This document shows positions 9,786-22,844 of a stretch of DNA of 64,000 nt, one piece after another; within the stretch, counting starts at the first letter, position 1; every line of letters begins with the position of its first letter. Source of the stretch: Poecilobothrus nobilitatus (lineage: Eukaryota > Arthropoda > Insecta > Diptera > Dolichopodidae); the NCBI GenBank assembly GCA_947095535.1, contig OX352774.1, forward strand, positions 210,044,965-210,108,964. The letters run 5' to 3'. The translations under genes were made by a program, and so were the position numbers. The notes below the pieces were generated by a model, which saw nothing but the letters and a program-made list of their open reading frames with translations, was not told where the DNA came from and did not search any database.

Positions 9786-12410
9786 ATACATATAATAAAC
9801 AAAATAAATAATAATACAGTATAAATTAATAATAGTATTCAAAAAATGAGACATTTTCAAGATGGCTTTATTTATTTTTTAAAACTCCTACTTATTTATT
9901 TTTTAAAATTCTTTAACAGTTTTTAGAACTCAATAACAATTTTTAGAACAGTACATTTTCCCATTTGCTTAATATTGTCATGTCTGTACAACTGATCAAA
10001 AGGAGAGGCTTTTGTTTAGGCACCAGATTTCTCAATTCTGAAAAATGCCTTAATTTAAGTTGAACTCTTAATCATATAAAAATGCTTTTACAAACATTTT
10101 AAACTAAAGTAATAAACCAAGGACTCTATTATTGTATTAGATATAAACATGATCTTGAACAATTGATTCAAAGATAAAATATCTATCAATTTGTTTTAGC
10201 CCTGAGAATATAACTAGTGAGAATGAGAAAAAAATCAGCCATTTTAATTATTTTTTTTAACTATTTTTTAAAACCAGATAGTAGTAGTACTAGAAAATTT
10301 TCAAAACAATGCAACCCCAAAAAAAAAACAATTAACAAAATCTTGTAGTGGAAATATGATCGGATAACATATGTTTAATATGTAAAATAATTTAAAAACA
10401 ATAATAAATTAAAAATTATTTTTAGAACATATTTTTATTTGTTTATTTTTTATAATAATAAAAAATTGCAGATTATAATATAAATCACAATTCATAATTT
10501 GTTAGATTAAATCTGTCTTTTTTTGTTTTGTTGCTTTTATGTTACTTTGGAATAATAATAAAAAATGAAAAATATTTCAGTTTTTATTCTTTTAGATTCT
10601 TCATTTTCTAAACTTTATATACTAACAAAATAATAAAAAAAAAAAAAAATTAAACAAATATGAATGTAAAATAACTGACAAAAATATATTTGTATAATAT
10701 TTAAGTTTTGACAAATTCTTATTGTTCATATTCTTTATATCCTTTTTTTATACCATTATCACAATATTTATCTTAAAGTCAAGTTATATACTTATTGTTT
10801 ATTTTTTTTTTTTCTTTAATACTACTCTGCCCTATTTTTTAAATATACAACAGAAATTAAATAATTTCAAAGACATCAAAAGTTGACTTGAGAATACAAA
10901 TAAGAAAATAAGATGAATATTCCTTAGTAAATTTTTATATTCTGATTTTATTTTCAGACAAAAAATCAAAGAAATAAAACTTGAAGTTTAGTTTGTTTAA
11001 TTTTTATATAAAAATAAAATATGCAAGTAAATTTTATGTAAAGATATTATACTAATTTTCACTGTGAAATTTTTTATATTATGTATTTGAAAATGATTCC
11101 GCATAAGTAAGGTTATTTAAACAAGAAAAAACTTACTAGAATCTAGATCTTAATTATAAATTATTAAAAAAAAATTAAACATATATATATATTTCTTTTA
11201 TATTAAAAATACATTAAAAATTCTCTAAAAAAGCACAGAATTATAAAAACTGAAGAAGTTTATTTCAGAATAAAACAGATATTATTCTAATATATTTGAA
11301 AAATTTAAGTCTTCAAGATAAAATTGTAATGATTAAGCATTCATATTTTAAAATAACGGCCTTAAAAATTATAATAGAAAAATACTAAAAATAACTTACA
11401 CAATCTGCTAAATATTTTTGCCACTTTAAAATAAAAAAAAAGAGAAAAGAAAATATTCCGACTAATAAAACAGTTCATTGATAAAAATCTTCCATTATTG
11501 TTTGATCCCTCGACTATTAAGCGAAATATCTAACAAATATCAAATGTTTGATTAACGGTCAGTAGTCAGTACGTTTGATAATTTCAATCTATTTCGGCTA
11601 TTCAAAATATGGTAACGGAAACAAAGACCCAAATATAAGAAACTCAATAGATGTCACTACACGCTAAATATCAATTAACTAATTTTTTTCAAATTTAACA
11701 AATTTAATGGCTCAATTCTTTCAGTGACTTTTCCCCTTTTAATACAAAAAAAATATGTTTATAATATCTAAAAAATTCGAATTTAAAAAATTTTTTCACT
11801 ATTTTACATGAATATTAAAAGTATTTTAAATTCTTTTCTATCCTCATTTTAACTTGAAAATCTCGCAACCACTTATATAAAATAGCTTAATTTAAAATAT
11901 GGTCAATAACTTTTCATTTAAATATTTTACATCGTTCATATTTTATTAAATTTCAATAAAATTAACTTAAAAATTAAAATGAATTTACATTTAAAATATA
12001 CCATACATATACATACATGCATATACATATAAATAAAAATGACTCGAAATCAATTTTAAAATATTTAAATTAATGACTATTATATTAACAGATGTACAAT
12101 TATAATATAAAATATTTTTGAATAACAGTAGAATCATAATATCCTTTTTTATCCTTTTCAATTCTTTATTGAAAAATTTATTTTTCAGTTCCTATTACTT
12201 TTTAAATAATCCAGATCTGAAGTATAGTTGGATTAATTTTAAATTTATCTTTATAAAACATTTAATAATTTGAAATATTTATTTAATTTTCTTAAATATT
12301 CCAGACATAAATTTTAGTAAAAGATTAAAAAAAATTTTTATAACAAAATGTCTACCTAAAAACTAAAAAAAATACATACGTATCAAAAAACCTCTTGAGT
12401 CGCAGCTATA
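9706..12410. other. A/T-rich intronic-type sequence
   Basis: Contains a (TA)n microsatellite at about 9751-9785 and many A runs. No gene or shared repeat recognised. Confidence 0.5.
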
Positions 12411-12440
12411 ATTACTGGTCGCTGACCGGTAGCCAGTAAT
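12411..12440. other. G+C-rich hairpin in an A/T-rich context
   Basis: ATTACTGG (12411-12418) pairs perfectly with CCAGTAAT (12433-12440) around a 14-nt loop that itself contains GACCGGT. The surrounding ~90 bp (12395-12475) is markedly less A/T-rich than its neighbours. No coding potential is seen and its function is unknown. Confidence 0.5.
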
Positions 12441-14297
12441 CCATGCCGCCAGTATGATTGCTCTTTAGAACATTTAGTAAAAAAGTTGTAAAATAAAAGA
12501 TATGGAAAAGATTTTTCATCGCTTTATATGTGAATGTGAATGAACGACTCAAAAGTTAAAGTCAATTTGACAATCTGGGCTTCCCCTCCTCTAACAAACA
12601 TAAACCATTTATCGGAAAGTAAAATTAAGGAGCAAACATTTTTAGCATAGTTAAAAATCAAGAATACAAAAGAAATAGTGTTGTCTGAAATATAATTCTA
12701 GTGAACAGCCATATAAATCAACCATACAATCAAAACCAAAAATAATAAACTTTAATATTTTATATTAAAAATTTAGAAAAAAAAAAAACATTTTAAAGAA
12801 ATTAATTTAAAAAGCCACATTCACTAAATTAATAAATAAAATTAATTTAAAGAGAGCAAAAAAAGTTAAATATTACTGAAAAAGAGAACGTTCTTTTTCT
12901 CCATTTTCTTATCCTTTTTAAAACCATTTTTTTTCTTTAAGTTGATTTTTCTTTAAATGGCTACATTACTTTAAGGATTTTTATTAAATAACTTTTTCCA
13001 GTGGAGACTAATTTTTTAATTCTGCTATTTCTTCTAGTAATTTTTTTTACCACATAATTCTACTTAATAATCCCATTCCATATATTAAAAAAAACTTTAA
13101 AAAAAAAAAGAAGAAAATAACATAAAATACTGTTGATTAATACTTCTGATCTTAATAAATTGGTGATGTTTTAGTTAACCAAACAAAAACAACAAAAAGA
13201 ACAACAATAAGAAAAAATGTTAAAAAGAAAAAAATTCTTAAAATAAATAAATATGGCGGAAGTTAAATTCCATCACTTAATTCTTTATTTTTTTCATTCA
13301 TTTCCTTTATTATTTTATTTTTCTTCTCTTCTTATACTCATACTTACTGTTCTTGACGTTCTCTTTATGTATCTTAAAACTTTTTCTTATATTTACTTCT
13401 GCTCTTTTTTTTTGCACATAAATATTATGCGTCCCTTGTTTAAATTTTTTAAAGTGATTATGCAAAAGTTGTTTTAAATTGATATTTGGAAGGTCTGGAA
13501 ATATGTACCAAATATATACCAAATAAGTGAAAAAATGTTTTACATATATATATATATATATTAATACTTTAAAGTATATTATATTTTCATAGTATTTACA
13601 TATTGAATTCTTTTAACGGTATAGAAATATTTTCTCTAGGACATAGTACTTCAAACATTGTTTTAGGCCAATTTTACTTGAAAAAAGCAAAAAGAAAAAA
13701 AAAAATTGGAAAGAAATCAATAAAGTTCTGTTTATTTACCGACAAAAAAAAAAGCAAAAAACAAAAATAGGTGTTCAAAAGTTTTTTGAAGACGTTTATT
13801 ATACTTTTACATTTGGAAACTTATTGAATATTAAAAGTCACACTCAACATGATTAATAGTCCACTGCACTAACCACTTAATGAACTTGGATATAATCATT
13901 TCAGGATTAAATGAATATAGTAAAAAAAAAAATCAAGTTGCATTTAAGTTTTTTAACAGAATGATAGCCCCAACTAAATAATCTACAAATCTGATTTAAT
14001 TAAGTAGATATAAAAACAAATTTCGTTTGGTCCAGTTTATTTGTTTTCATTTCTCTACAATTATTTACATTTAGAATGAAAAAACATTGGAATGATTTCA
14101 TTCATTGAATACCAAAAAAAAAAAAAATCCATTAATCGGGGTCAACATTTTAAGTCTCATCTAGATGTTAAATCTACAGTAGAAAATCTTATTCAAATTT
14201 ACATTATCCATTCCCAAATATTTTATTTATTAGACGCAAATAAAATAAAGCTTATGTTCCAGGAAACAAAATAATATTAAATTAATAAATATTCGCA
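12441..14297. other. A/T-rich intronic-type sequence
   Basis: Small open frames at 13253-13522 on both strands overlap each other and are low-complexity Phe/Lys/Ile sequence without recognisable motifs. Nothing else seen. Confidence 0.5.
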
Positions 14298-14501
14298 GGA
14301 GACCTCGGTGGCCTAAAGTGGGTAAGAGCATATAACATAGGCTGTAAAGCACTGAGGGAGTGTGGGTTTCGAATCCCGTTCACGTCGTATGAACATTTCC
14401 CCCTTACAACATTTACAGTCGCCCCTAAAAAGGAAAGGTTGTGTAATTTCTTTGTCACATTTATGTGGCAGGGGAATAAAACTTTTTTAAACAAAAAAAA
14501 A
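14298..14501 (+). mobile_element. tRNA-derived SINE, family A copy 3
   Basis: Head GGAGACCTCGGTGGCCTAAA with A box, B box GTTTCGAATCCC around 14368-14380, body with CTTACA.CATTTACAG and AAAGGTTGTGTAATTTC blocks, ending in GGGGAATAAAACTT and an A run. One extra base in the A box (CTAAAGTGG) and one in the B box indicate age. A target duplication is not clear. A 70-codon frame on the opposite strand is a by-product. Confidence 0.83.
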
Positions 14502-16822
14502 TAATTGGCATATGTAAAGTTAAAAAAAAGTTAACAAAACCTCTGTATGCACAATCTCATGTTCAAAAACAAAAATCTTTTCTATTTATTAAAGAGTTCT
14601 AGACTTTAACAAATGATTAAATTAAAAATTTGGGAAGAACCTTTGTATCATAAAATAGAGATCCTCTATGACAGAAGATATTTCGGAAGGAAAATTTAGA
14701 ACAAAATACTCCTAAGGGTCTTAAACAAAATATAAAAACAAACCAAAAGCGAAGTAATATATTTTTTTATCATAAGAATAAAATTGTGAGTGTAATTTTT
14801 GAGTCATTAATTTAATTAAAATTAAATTAATAATTTAACTCTAATATTAAATATTTATTTTTTATTGAAAAAAAAAAAAAAAAGTAAAACGTCCTAAGAA
14901 TGACAGTATAACGTTATTGAACCCTTATTCCTTATACTTATATATATTTTTGTTTTCTAATAAAAAATGTAAATAAATATTATGTGGAATATTCTTAATG
15001 CTTATCCCTTACACACAATATAGAAAAGTTTATTTATAAAATAAATAACCCCAACATAACCAATATGAAAAAAAAAAAAAAAACAAAAATAAGAGATTTA
15101 TTTCCTTATTTTATTTTTTTTTTTTTTGTTTTCTTTTTAATTTTAAAGGATATTTTCATACCTTCAATCCAAAAACAGAAAAAAAAACACAAAAAACTAA
15201 ATAAAATGTTATGGCGAGTATTTTAGAATTGGTATACACGCATTTAAAAATTTCTATACTTATGCATATATTATATAAATGTGTATACAAATTACACACA
15301 CAAATATATATATATATATATTTTAAAGGATATAAATATTATCAAAATTGAACGAGTCAATTTATTATTCACTTTCATTCATAAGACACATTTGAAAAGT
15401 ACTTTTATTTTTTTTTTATATTTTTTTTTTTTTTTGTTATCGTTCAGTTCTTATTTCTTATATGTATAAGCCATACTCGTTTATTTGATTTGATTCAATG
15501 ATTTTAGAGTGGTACACATTTAAATATAAAATGTTTGCATAAATGTGCAGTACATATACATATATATACATTTATAATTATATATGTATATACATAAATT
15601 TATTAGAGTGCGTAAGAATATATACATTTAATATTTATGGATAAATGAAAGTTGGTGTTATTTTTATGAATTATTTAAAGGAAATTTTTTTAAAAAAAAA
15701 AAAAAGTTTTGTTCTTTTTTTTTTGTTTAATTTTTTTTTTTTTTTTTTGTTATATGATTATCATTTTCATTTTGTTTGGATCAGATCTTAAAGATATATT
15801 ACCTTAGTTTTATGATATACAATAACATTGATGAACAGATACTAATTTTTTTTTTTTTTTTTTTTTTTGGAGGCAGACATTTGTGATATTGTTAAAGTGT
15901 TCTGAAGTAAAATAAATTTTCTTCTTAGTAGTAGGACAAATTCATTTGAGGCTTTAATAATTTTAATATTTTTATATATGTAAAAGTTTAAGGAGGAAAC
16001 TAACATTTTTGTTGATCATGTTGTTTACCAAATTCATAATCATTTTTACCAAGTTTTGTCCTTTACCTTAATTGTATATATTATTGACTTTTCTTAAGGT
16101 TGAATTCCTTGATTAAAACTAAAGTTTCTTACAATATTGCTTGTGTAAAAATATTGGGTAAATGTTTACCTACTAATATCTTATTTACTTAAGCTTTTGT
16201 TATTTAAATTATTAGCTCCTTTTAGTATCATAAGTGTATAAAGGTGTATACTAAAAAAATGTTAACATCTTAAGATAGCCAACTTTTATTTTTCATTTAA
16301 TAAATTTGTATATTTTTATATCCATGCTTTAATTGTTTCATTCTCAACTTTATCTTCTCAACAAAGAAAATTTAACTTTATGAAATTACTGTAGTGTTCT
16401 TAAAATACTGAAAAAGAATATTCCAGAATTTTCAGAAATAACGACGATATGTTTAGATTTATTTTCCGAAAAATTAGCAGAACTTTAGAATCCTTTAGAA
16501 TATTTGATATACAATTTTTTATTTTTAAATTTATCAAAATTTTATGATAAAAATTCAGCCTTTCACCTACAATTTTCAAATATATTTCTCATATTTAAAG
16601 TTTAAAGTTTTAATTTAAGTTACTCCAATTGAAATTCATCTAAATGTTTTTAACTAATATATTATTACAATTTTTCTTCTAAAGGATTCAATTCAATGTT
16701 AATAAAAATATAAAAATACATGCTTGTTTAAATGTGTTTGTTTTTTAGTTCTAAAAATTATCAATACAAGTATCTAAACCATTAATATAAATTTTATTAA
16801 GCTATTAATATGATAGTTTATA
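14502..16822. other. A/T-rich intronic-type sequence
   Basis: Long T and A runs, (TA)n tracts and no supported gene. The open frame at 15281-15469 is (TA)n- and (T)n-derived. Confidence 0.5.
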
Positions 16823-16998
16823 GGGACTTGGTGGTCTAGTTCGTCAGAGCATATAAAAATGACTGCAAGCACCGCGGGAATGTGGTTTCAAATCCAATAC
16901 ACGTCGTAAAAATAACTTCTCCTTACGACATTTAATGCTACGTCTGATAAGGAAACATTGTGTAATTTCCTTGTCATATATTTATGGAAATGGAAATT
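16823..16998 (+). mobile_element. tRNA-derived SINE, family A copy 4 (diverged)
   Basis: GGGACTTGGTGGTCTAGTTCGTCAGAGC head, CAAGCACCGCGGGAATGTGG, a decayed B box (TTTCAAATCC) and the ACGTCGTAA...CTTACGACATTTA stem, then AAGGAAACATTGTGTAATTTCCTTGTCA. The pattern matches family A throughout, with many substitutions, so it is the oldest recognisable copy. Confidence 0.75.
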
Positions 16999-18842
16999 TT
17001 TCCTCATATATCAGAGGAAATGTGTCATATTTAAGACAAATCTCAGCCCTATTTAAACTAGACTTTAAATCTAATAAAATCTAAACTAATAAAAACTATT
17101 TAATATATATATTTGTATATTTTTAAAAAAGTGATTAGTACCAACTATAACATTTCTATTTCAACTTAAGTGTATTATCATTAAAATGATGGTATGAAAG
17201 GAATCCCTTAAAAATATATAAAATTTTATATATGTATAAATATAATGCAGCTTAGTCAGTCTTAAGTAATTTGTTAAAAACAAAAAAAAAGAGAAATACA
17301 AAACAAACACACAACCAAAATCGAAATAAAAAGTGAAAAGATATTATATTTTCTTTTACAATTTTCTTGTTTTTTTTTTTTGTTGTTATTTTTTACACCT
17401 GAAAAATGAAATTTATTACAAGTAAGTCATTTTTATTTTGGAATATGTTTAAAATAAACTTACAACAAAAACAAAAAAAGAACTAAATGAAAATGATGGA
17501 ATTCAAAAAAAAAAAAAATCCGTCTCTTTAAAATGAACATAAAAGAAAAATTAAATTCTTTTTACATTTTAAAGAAGAAAGTAGTAAACTTATATACACA
17601 TGAATGTAAATATAAATACGTACACAATACACACATATAAAAAATAAGCAATAAAAAAAAAAAATTTTGCAAAATTAATAATGTCATATAAATAATGTAT
17701 AAAAGTTTGACTGATATAATATTGCGTTGAATTTTTAATTCATTCATTTTTTTAATAATAAATATTAAATTTAAAAAGGATTTTTTATATACAGAAGTAC
17801 TTAGTATATATGTATATATTATATAGTATAATATATACTAAATACATTAGTTTCAATATAAAATCAATTACAAATTTAAATAATAATGAAGGAATTTCAT
17901 TCTATTCTTAATTCCGCACAATTTTAATTACTTATAGTCATGAAAACAAGTTTCTTGTATAAGATAACAGATGGCGTAATAGTAGAAATAAAAAAATATG
18001 TCTCATGATCTTTACAATAGCTACAGCTGAATAATTCATTGCTTAGTTTAAATTAATAATTTCATTAACTGACATTTAGTCAAATATGACTAATAAATGA
18101 CTTAGTGGATACCCTATGCTTCTTATTATAGGAGTGGAAAATGATAAAAACAAGTAGCTTTGAAATGCTTTTCAAAATCTCATATTAAAATGAAAAATTG
18201 ATATCTCAAGTTACTTTTCATAAACAAATTAATAAATTAATAAACTAAAAAAGAAGAACTATAAAATTTCATACGGATAAACAAGGATATCTTTTGTATA
18301 AATTTTAAAAATGAAAAAAATTATTTTTATTCACTTTAATATAATTTTATAATTAATTTTAATATAATTTCAAAATTTAAAAACTGTAAGTAAGATATAT
18401 GGGTTAAGTTTTAATATCAATCACATTTATGAATTAGTCTATACATGTTTTGTTGTTTTATTTATATTATCGTGATATTTATCTTAACTCTAACCATTTT
18501 TAAAAAAAATATAATATAATATAATGTAATACCATTTTTAAAACAATTTTAGCTAGTTAACAATTTCAGATATAACTTCTTATACAATACATACAAAAAT
18601 GTTTTATACAACACGTAGAAATGTTTGTTTAAATGTAACCTGTTATTTTTTCCTTCTTTCAAACTATCTTTCCAACTCATTTCTTTATTATAAGGCACAT
18701 CTAGATTTAGTTATAAAAATTAAATAAACTATTTAATACTTATAAAAAATAAAATAATACTCAGGAATAAAAAATTATACATATGTATGTATGTCTAAAT
18801 ATGATATGTATGTCTAAATGTATATAGTAAAATAAAAATGCT
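16999..18842. other. A/T-rich intronic-type sequence
   Basis: No supported gene or shared repeat. The open frame at 17562-17747 (minus) is low-complexity. Confidence 0.5.
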
Positions 18843-18928
18843 TGTCACAAAGTAGATTCGAACCTATCACCTATAACAATTATCAATCGAAGACTTTAAC
18901 TGAAGAACTATTTAATATTAAGCGCAAA
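18843..18928 (-). repeat. tRNA-like repeat, family C copy 2
   Basis: Minus strand: GCGCTTAATATTAAATAG head, CAGTTAAAGTCTTCGATTGA middle and GGTTCGAATCTAC, a good B box (complement of 18853-18866). It is homologous to 1541-1622. It could be a tRNA pseudogene or a SINE head. The A box is weak (TTAATATTAAATAG), so transcription is doubtful. Confidence 0.5.
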
Positions 18929-21341
18929 ATACATATTTTAAACTGTTTTTTTACCGTTTTTTTTTTTTTAAACTTAATTTTTTTCTTATAAATTATAATA
19001 CAAGTATATAACAATATGACACAATATATTATACGATAAATGTATATTGTATCCCAATACGATGCATAATTCAATATACACAACAACACATACCATAAGA
19101 AATAAGTCCTTCACGAAACCGTTACATTTTTTATAGATACATAGCCACAATAAACACATAAAAAAAAAAAATATCTCAAATAATTTCTTGTTCAATCTTC
19201 AGATTTTTGTAAGCAAACCGTGGATATCCAAAATTAATTGTTCGAGAGCTTCTTGATGTTTTGGTCAATTTTGGTCAACAAAAAATAATATAAAACCCAA
19301 AAATTCTTTCAAATATTTAGATTGTAATCAGTTCCATTACACTTGATCCTAACGTATAGAAAAAATTAAATTCTTATTTATATATATTATATATTTATAA
19401 TTAAACATACATAAAGTTAAACTTAAATAAATAATTACAGATGATATTGTATATCTTCATATACCTTCATATATATCAACCTATATATCAATTATAGAAT
19501 ATACATTTGTACTAACATACCTATAGTAAACACTAAAATAGAATCTCTTAATTATCATGTTAATTTAATATCTGATTTATCAAAACACAATCTACTATTA
19601 AATTTAAAAAAAAATAAAAAATAAAAACAAAAAAAAACTAAAACAAACAGGAAGAAATCATGGAAACAACTAACCCAAAAACCTTAGAAAAGAAAATAAA
19701 AAATAAAGACTTAAATTAAACCGCATGCAAAACCTTAAAATGTTAACGAAACATTTACCTGAACAATTTATATAACTAAAAAAAAAGACTAGAAAGAAAA
19801 CAAAAGGAATATAAAATACACTAAAACCCGAAAAAAAAATAAAAAATCTATATTTTAAATTCATCCCTCAAATAAATTGCCTTGAAACTGTTTTTTTATT
19901 TTTTATTTTAAAAATATTCCTTCACAAACACTCACTTAACCTCAACAAAAAAAAAAAAAAGTTAAACAAAAATCTTCTACTACGAAACGCAATCTATTAA
20001 AATATACCAAAACAACTATCAGACCGAAAACAAAAAATACAACCCCTAAAAAAAATACCCCTAATAAAAGTTACTATACCGTTTTACCAGGGTAACAATA
20101 ACTTTAGGTAAAAAAATTAAATAAAAACAACAACAATAAAAATCTTTCATTCTTCAAAACAAAACCCATCTTTTTAACTCATCTCAGTCACCTTTAACCT
20201 CGAAACCTAAAACTTCAAATTTTTGAACGAAAAGAATAAAAAAATGAAACAAATTCAACCCAGAAACAAAACAGAAAAAAAAAAGGAAAAATCAAAATTA
20301 ACATAAGTGCCTACCTTACCTTTAGCAAAAGACCGAAAAAAATATACATAATACATATATATATTTTAAACTGAAAAACTTTAAAGCTTTTTTTTTTTCT
20401 TTTGTTTTAAATTTTCTTATTTTTTACCTTTTGTACGTCATTTTTCAAACGCTTATCATCTCTAAAGGATGAAAAAATACAACAACAAAGGAACCATTAA
20501 GAAAGAAATGATAGAAAAGAAAAAAATTATAAAAATAAAAGAAGAGAAAATATAAAATAGCTCATGGATTAATTTCTAAGAAATATATAAAATATTTACT
20601 CTGACAGATTATAAGGCACTTAAATATAATGGTGCATTAAATTTCATAAAAGATCAGAACTTTTAATTTACGATCGCTAAGAATATTTATTTTATATATT
20701 GATATCTTTGTTGGTTTGTTCAATGTAATTTTCTATAATTTTCAACTAACAAATATATAAGTATAAGAGAAAAAGGGAAGGAAAAATAAGTATTAAACAA
20801 TATACTCTTGTTCTTTCTGTTTTCCTTTATACTTAAAAATTTATTTTTTAACCGGACCATCATTTCTACTCGATAATAATGCTCAAACAGCTCAGAAAAA
20901 AAAGTCTCCAAGAACTGTTTAAAACAAAAAAGCCCACCAAAAACCAAAAATGTAAAAAAGTCCTTAAAATTTGTACGAAACTTAATTTTTATAAAAGTAC
21001 CTATATGCAAATTTGAATGAAACTTTGAGGACATTTTTCGTTTTTGGTTTTAGGTAAAATTTAAATAGGTAATGAAAATGCTTAGCTTTTTATTTTTTTA
21101 TCTAATAATACTTTTCATAGCCTTTAATCATTGACATACTATTAGTATTGATTTTAGAGTTGGATTCAAAATTTGCGTTTCAGGATTACCTTCTTTCTCC
21201 TTTAACGGAATATTTAATTATATGAGAAAATATACGGAATATTTAAGTGTATGTGAAAAAATATTTTGTTTTGGAATTTCATACCCAACCCCTAAAAAAT
21301 ACTTTTGATTGGGGATTTTTGTCCATATATATACATATATA
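18929..21341. other. A/T-rich intronic-type sequence
   Basis: A-rich tract around 19600-20330 and T-rich/A-rich mixtures elsewhere. The longest open frame (20720-21034, minus, 104 codons) has no recognisable motif and ordinary local composition. No gene is called. Confidence 0.5.
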
Positions 21342-21542
21342 TTTTTTTAGTGCATTTCTCTGCCACATAAATGTGAACTGGCCTCACACAGCCTTTTCTT
21401 TTCTGGCGTGGCTGTAAATGTCGTAAGGGGGGAATAAATCTTACGACGTGTGTGGGATTCCAACCCATATCCTCTTGGTGTTTACAGCGTATTTTATTTT
21501 ATTGGTGTTTACGCTCTTACTCACTGGACCACCGAGGCCACC
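21342..21542 (-). mobile_element. tRNA-derived SINE, family A copy 5, inverted
   Basis: Reverse complement runs from GGTGGCCTCGGTGGTCCAGTGAG (ending at 21542) through a decayed B box (GGGTTGGAATCCCACAC), the CGTAAG stem, and CCACGCCAGAAAAGAAAAGGCTGTGTGAGG, to an A tail (T run at 21342-21348). The anticodon-arm region carries a ~20-bp local duplication (GTATTTTATTTTATTGGTGTTTAC). The flanks are ATAT-rich, so the target duplication is ambiguous. It is the SINE closest to the receptor exons, about 1.07 kb upstream. Confidence 0.82.
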
Positions 21543-22608
21543 ATATTATAAGATTTTATGAGATGAGATTTTTGTCAGATTTCATGGGAATTTTTTTCAT
21601 ATACAAAAATCCTTCAAAATATAATTCTTATAAAAGTCTCCAATTTTGGAAACTTTTTTGATTTTGGGTTTGGAGACTTTTTTCATGAAACCTGTTCGAA
21701 TCACTATTCAATCATGTATTATAAGTGTTCAGTTCATAATTTTTACACAATTTTTTCAAAAACATACAATTTGATTTACATTGTTTTCATAAATATACTT
21801 ACATTTCTTTTAGAACTAAATCATATTATAATATAGTTACGGTTTCATCCTTTATAGGGAATGAAGCTAAGTATATGAAGTATAGTGTTTCCCAAGTGCT
21901 AAGAACCATACTTTAAAAATAATTTCTCTAGCATATCTAGATAATAAAATGTATTTATTCATTTAAATTAATATATATGTTATAAACCTTTAAAGAAATT
22001 CAAAACGTTTTTAATATATTTTAATGATGCATAATGAATGAAAATACTTAAAATAAAATGTTGGTTTGTCGAATAGGTGTGATAAAGAATTTTTTTCTTT
22101 TTTTTATAAATCTTTTCGAATTTTAAAGTAAAAGAAAAATAAAAAATTCACCATTAATCTTATTTAAAAAATACTTTTATTTGTAGCCTTTTTCTTTAAA
22201 AAAAAAACAAAAAAACAAGCAAAAAACTAAAATAATAACTAAAAATAAGTTATACAAAGAAAAACAAGAAAACTTTAAAGATCAGCAAATATACTAAAAT
22301 GTAGGAAAATTTTATCTTTAAGTTTTTTCTTAAACTTTAAAACCTATAGTTTATATTGCTTTAATTTTATTAGAAAAAGCATTGACTTTAGGAAGATTTT
22401 AACAAAAATTTTGTAGTTCATTATCTCTTTCGATAGAATTTTACGATTCACAGTAATCTTTGGTTTAAAATTGCCTTTTATGAAATGCACGTAAATAAAT
22501 TACAATTAATAATTCATATTTATAATATAGACTATATATTAATTACTATATATATGCATATATAATATATATACTATATATTCATATATTTTTGTTTTCA
22601 ATTTTCAG
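21543..22608. other. end of the upstream intron of the receptor gene
   Basis: A/T-rich, with a (TA)n-like block at about 22540-22590 immediately before a normal acceptor: a T-rich tract (TTTTTGTTTTCAATTTTCAG) ends at 22608. No other exon recognised. Confidence 0.7.
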
Positions 22609-22760
22609 ATTCGTGTTGTTTTTTTATGCTGGCTTCCATGGATATTACGAATGAGTCGGCCCGGTAGGCATATAACATTAGAGTTTCCGCCAACACCATG
22701 CTCCGATACATCATCAGAAAGAAAACAACAAATACTTTCAGATGTTGAATTAAAAGAAAG
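22609..22760 (+). CDS. nAChRalpha6: nicotinic acetylcholine receptor alpha6-like subunit, exon encoding start of TM3-TM4 loop
   Basis: First receptor exon in the window, internal to the gene. It follows a TTTTCAG acceptor and ends in AG|GTAAAT. The phase 0 start reads IRVVFLCWLPWILRMSRPG, the conserved cytoplasmic boundary after TM3 in insect alpha6/alpha7-type subunits. It continues with LEFPPTPCSDTSSERKQQ and ILSDVELKER, with the last Arg codon split (AG|G). The product is a pentameric ligand-gated cation channel subunit of cholinergic synapses; alpha6 is the insect target of spinosyns. The signal peptide, ligand-binding domain, Cys-loop and TM1-TM3 are encoded upstream, beyond the window, which implies an intron longer than 22.6 kb. 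The assignment to alpha6 rather than alpha7 or alpha5 rests on my recall of the SDTSSERK/SDVELKERSSKSLLAN sequence. The antisense frames here are shadows. Confidence 0.93.
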
Positions 22761-22844
22761 GTAAATAAAAACACATTTTTTTCTTTCTTTAATAAAATCA
22801 CAATTTAAAAAAAAAAAAATAAACACTTTAAATTTTTTGAATAG
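22761..22844 (+). other. 84-nt intron
   Basis: GTAAAT donor, TTTTTTGAATAG acceptor; short A/T-rich intron of a size typical for flies. Confidence 0.9.

Noticed and set aside
20720..21034. 104-codon open frame on the minus strand
   Set aside because: No recognisable motif, surrounding composition unchanged, no splice or promoter context, and low-complexity Phe/Leu/Lys content.
22598..22826. Two minus-strand frames over the first receptor exon
   Set aside because: Antisense shadows of the coding exon at 22609-22760.
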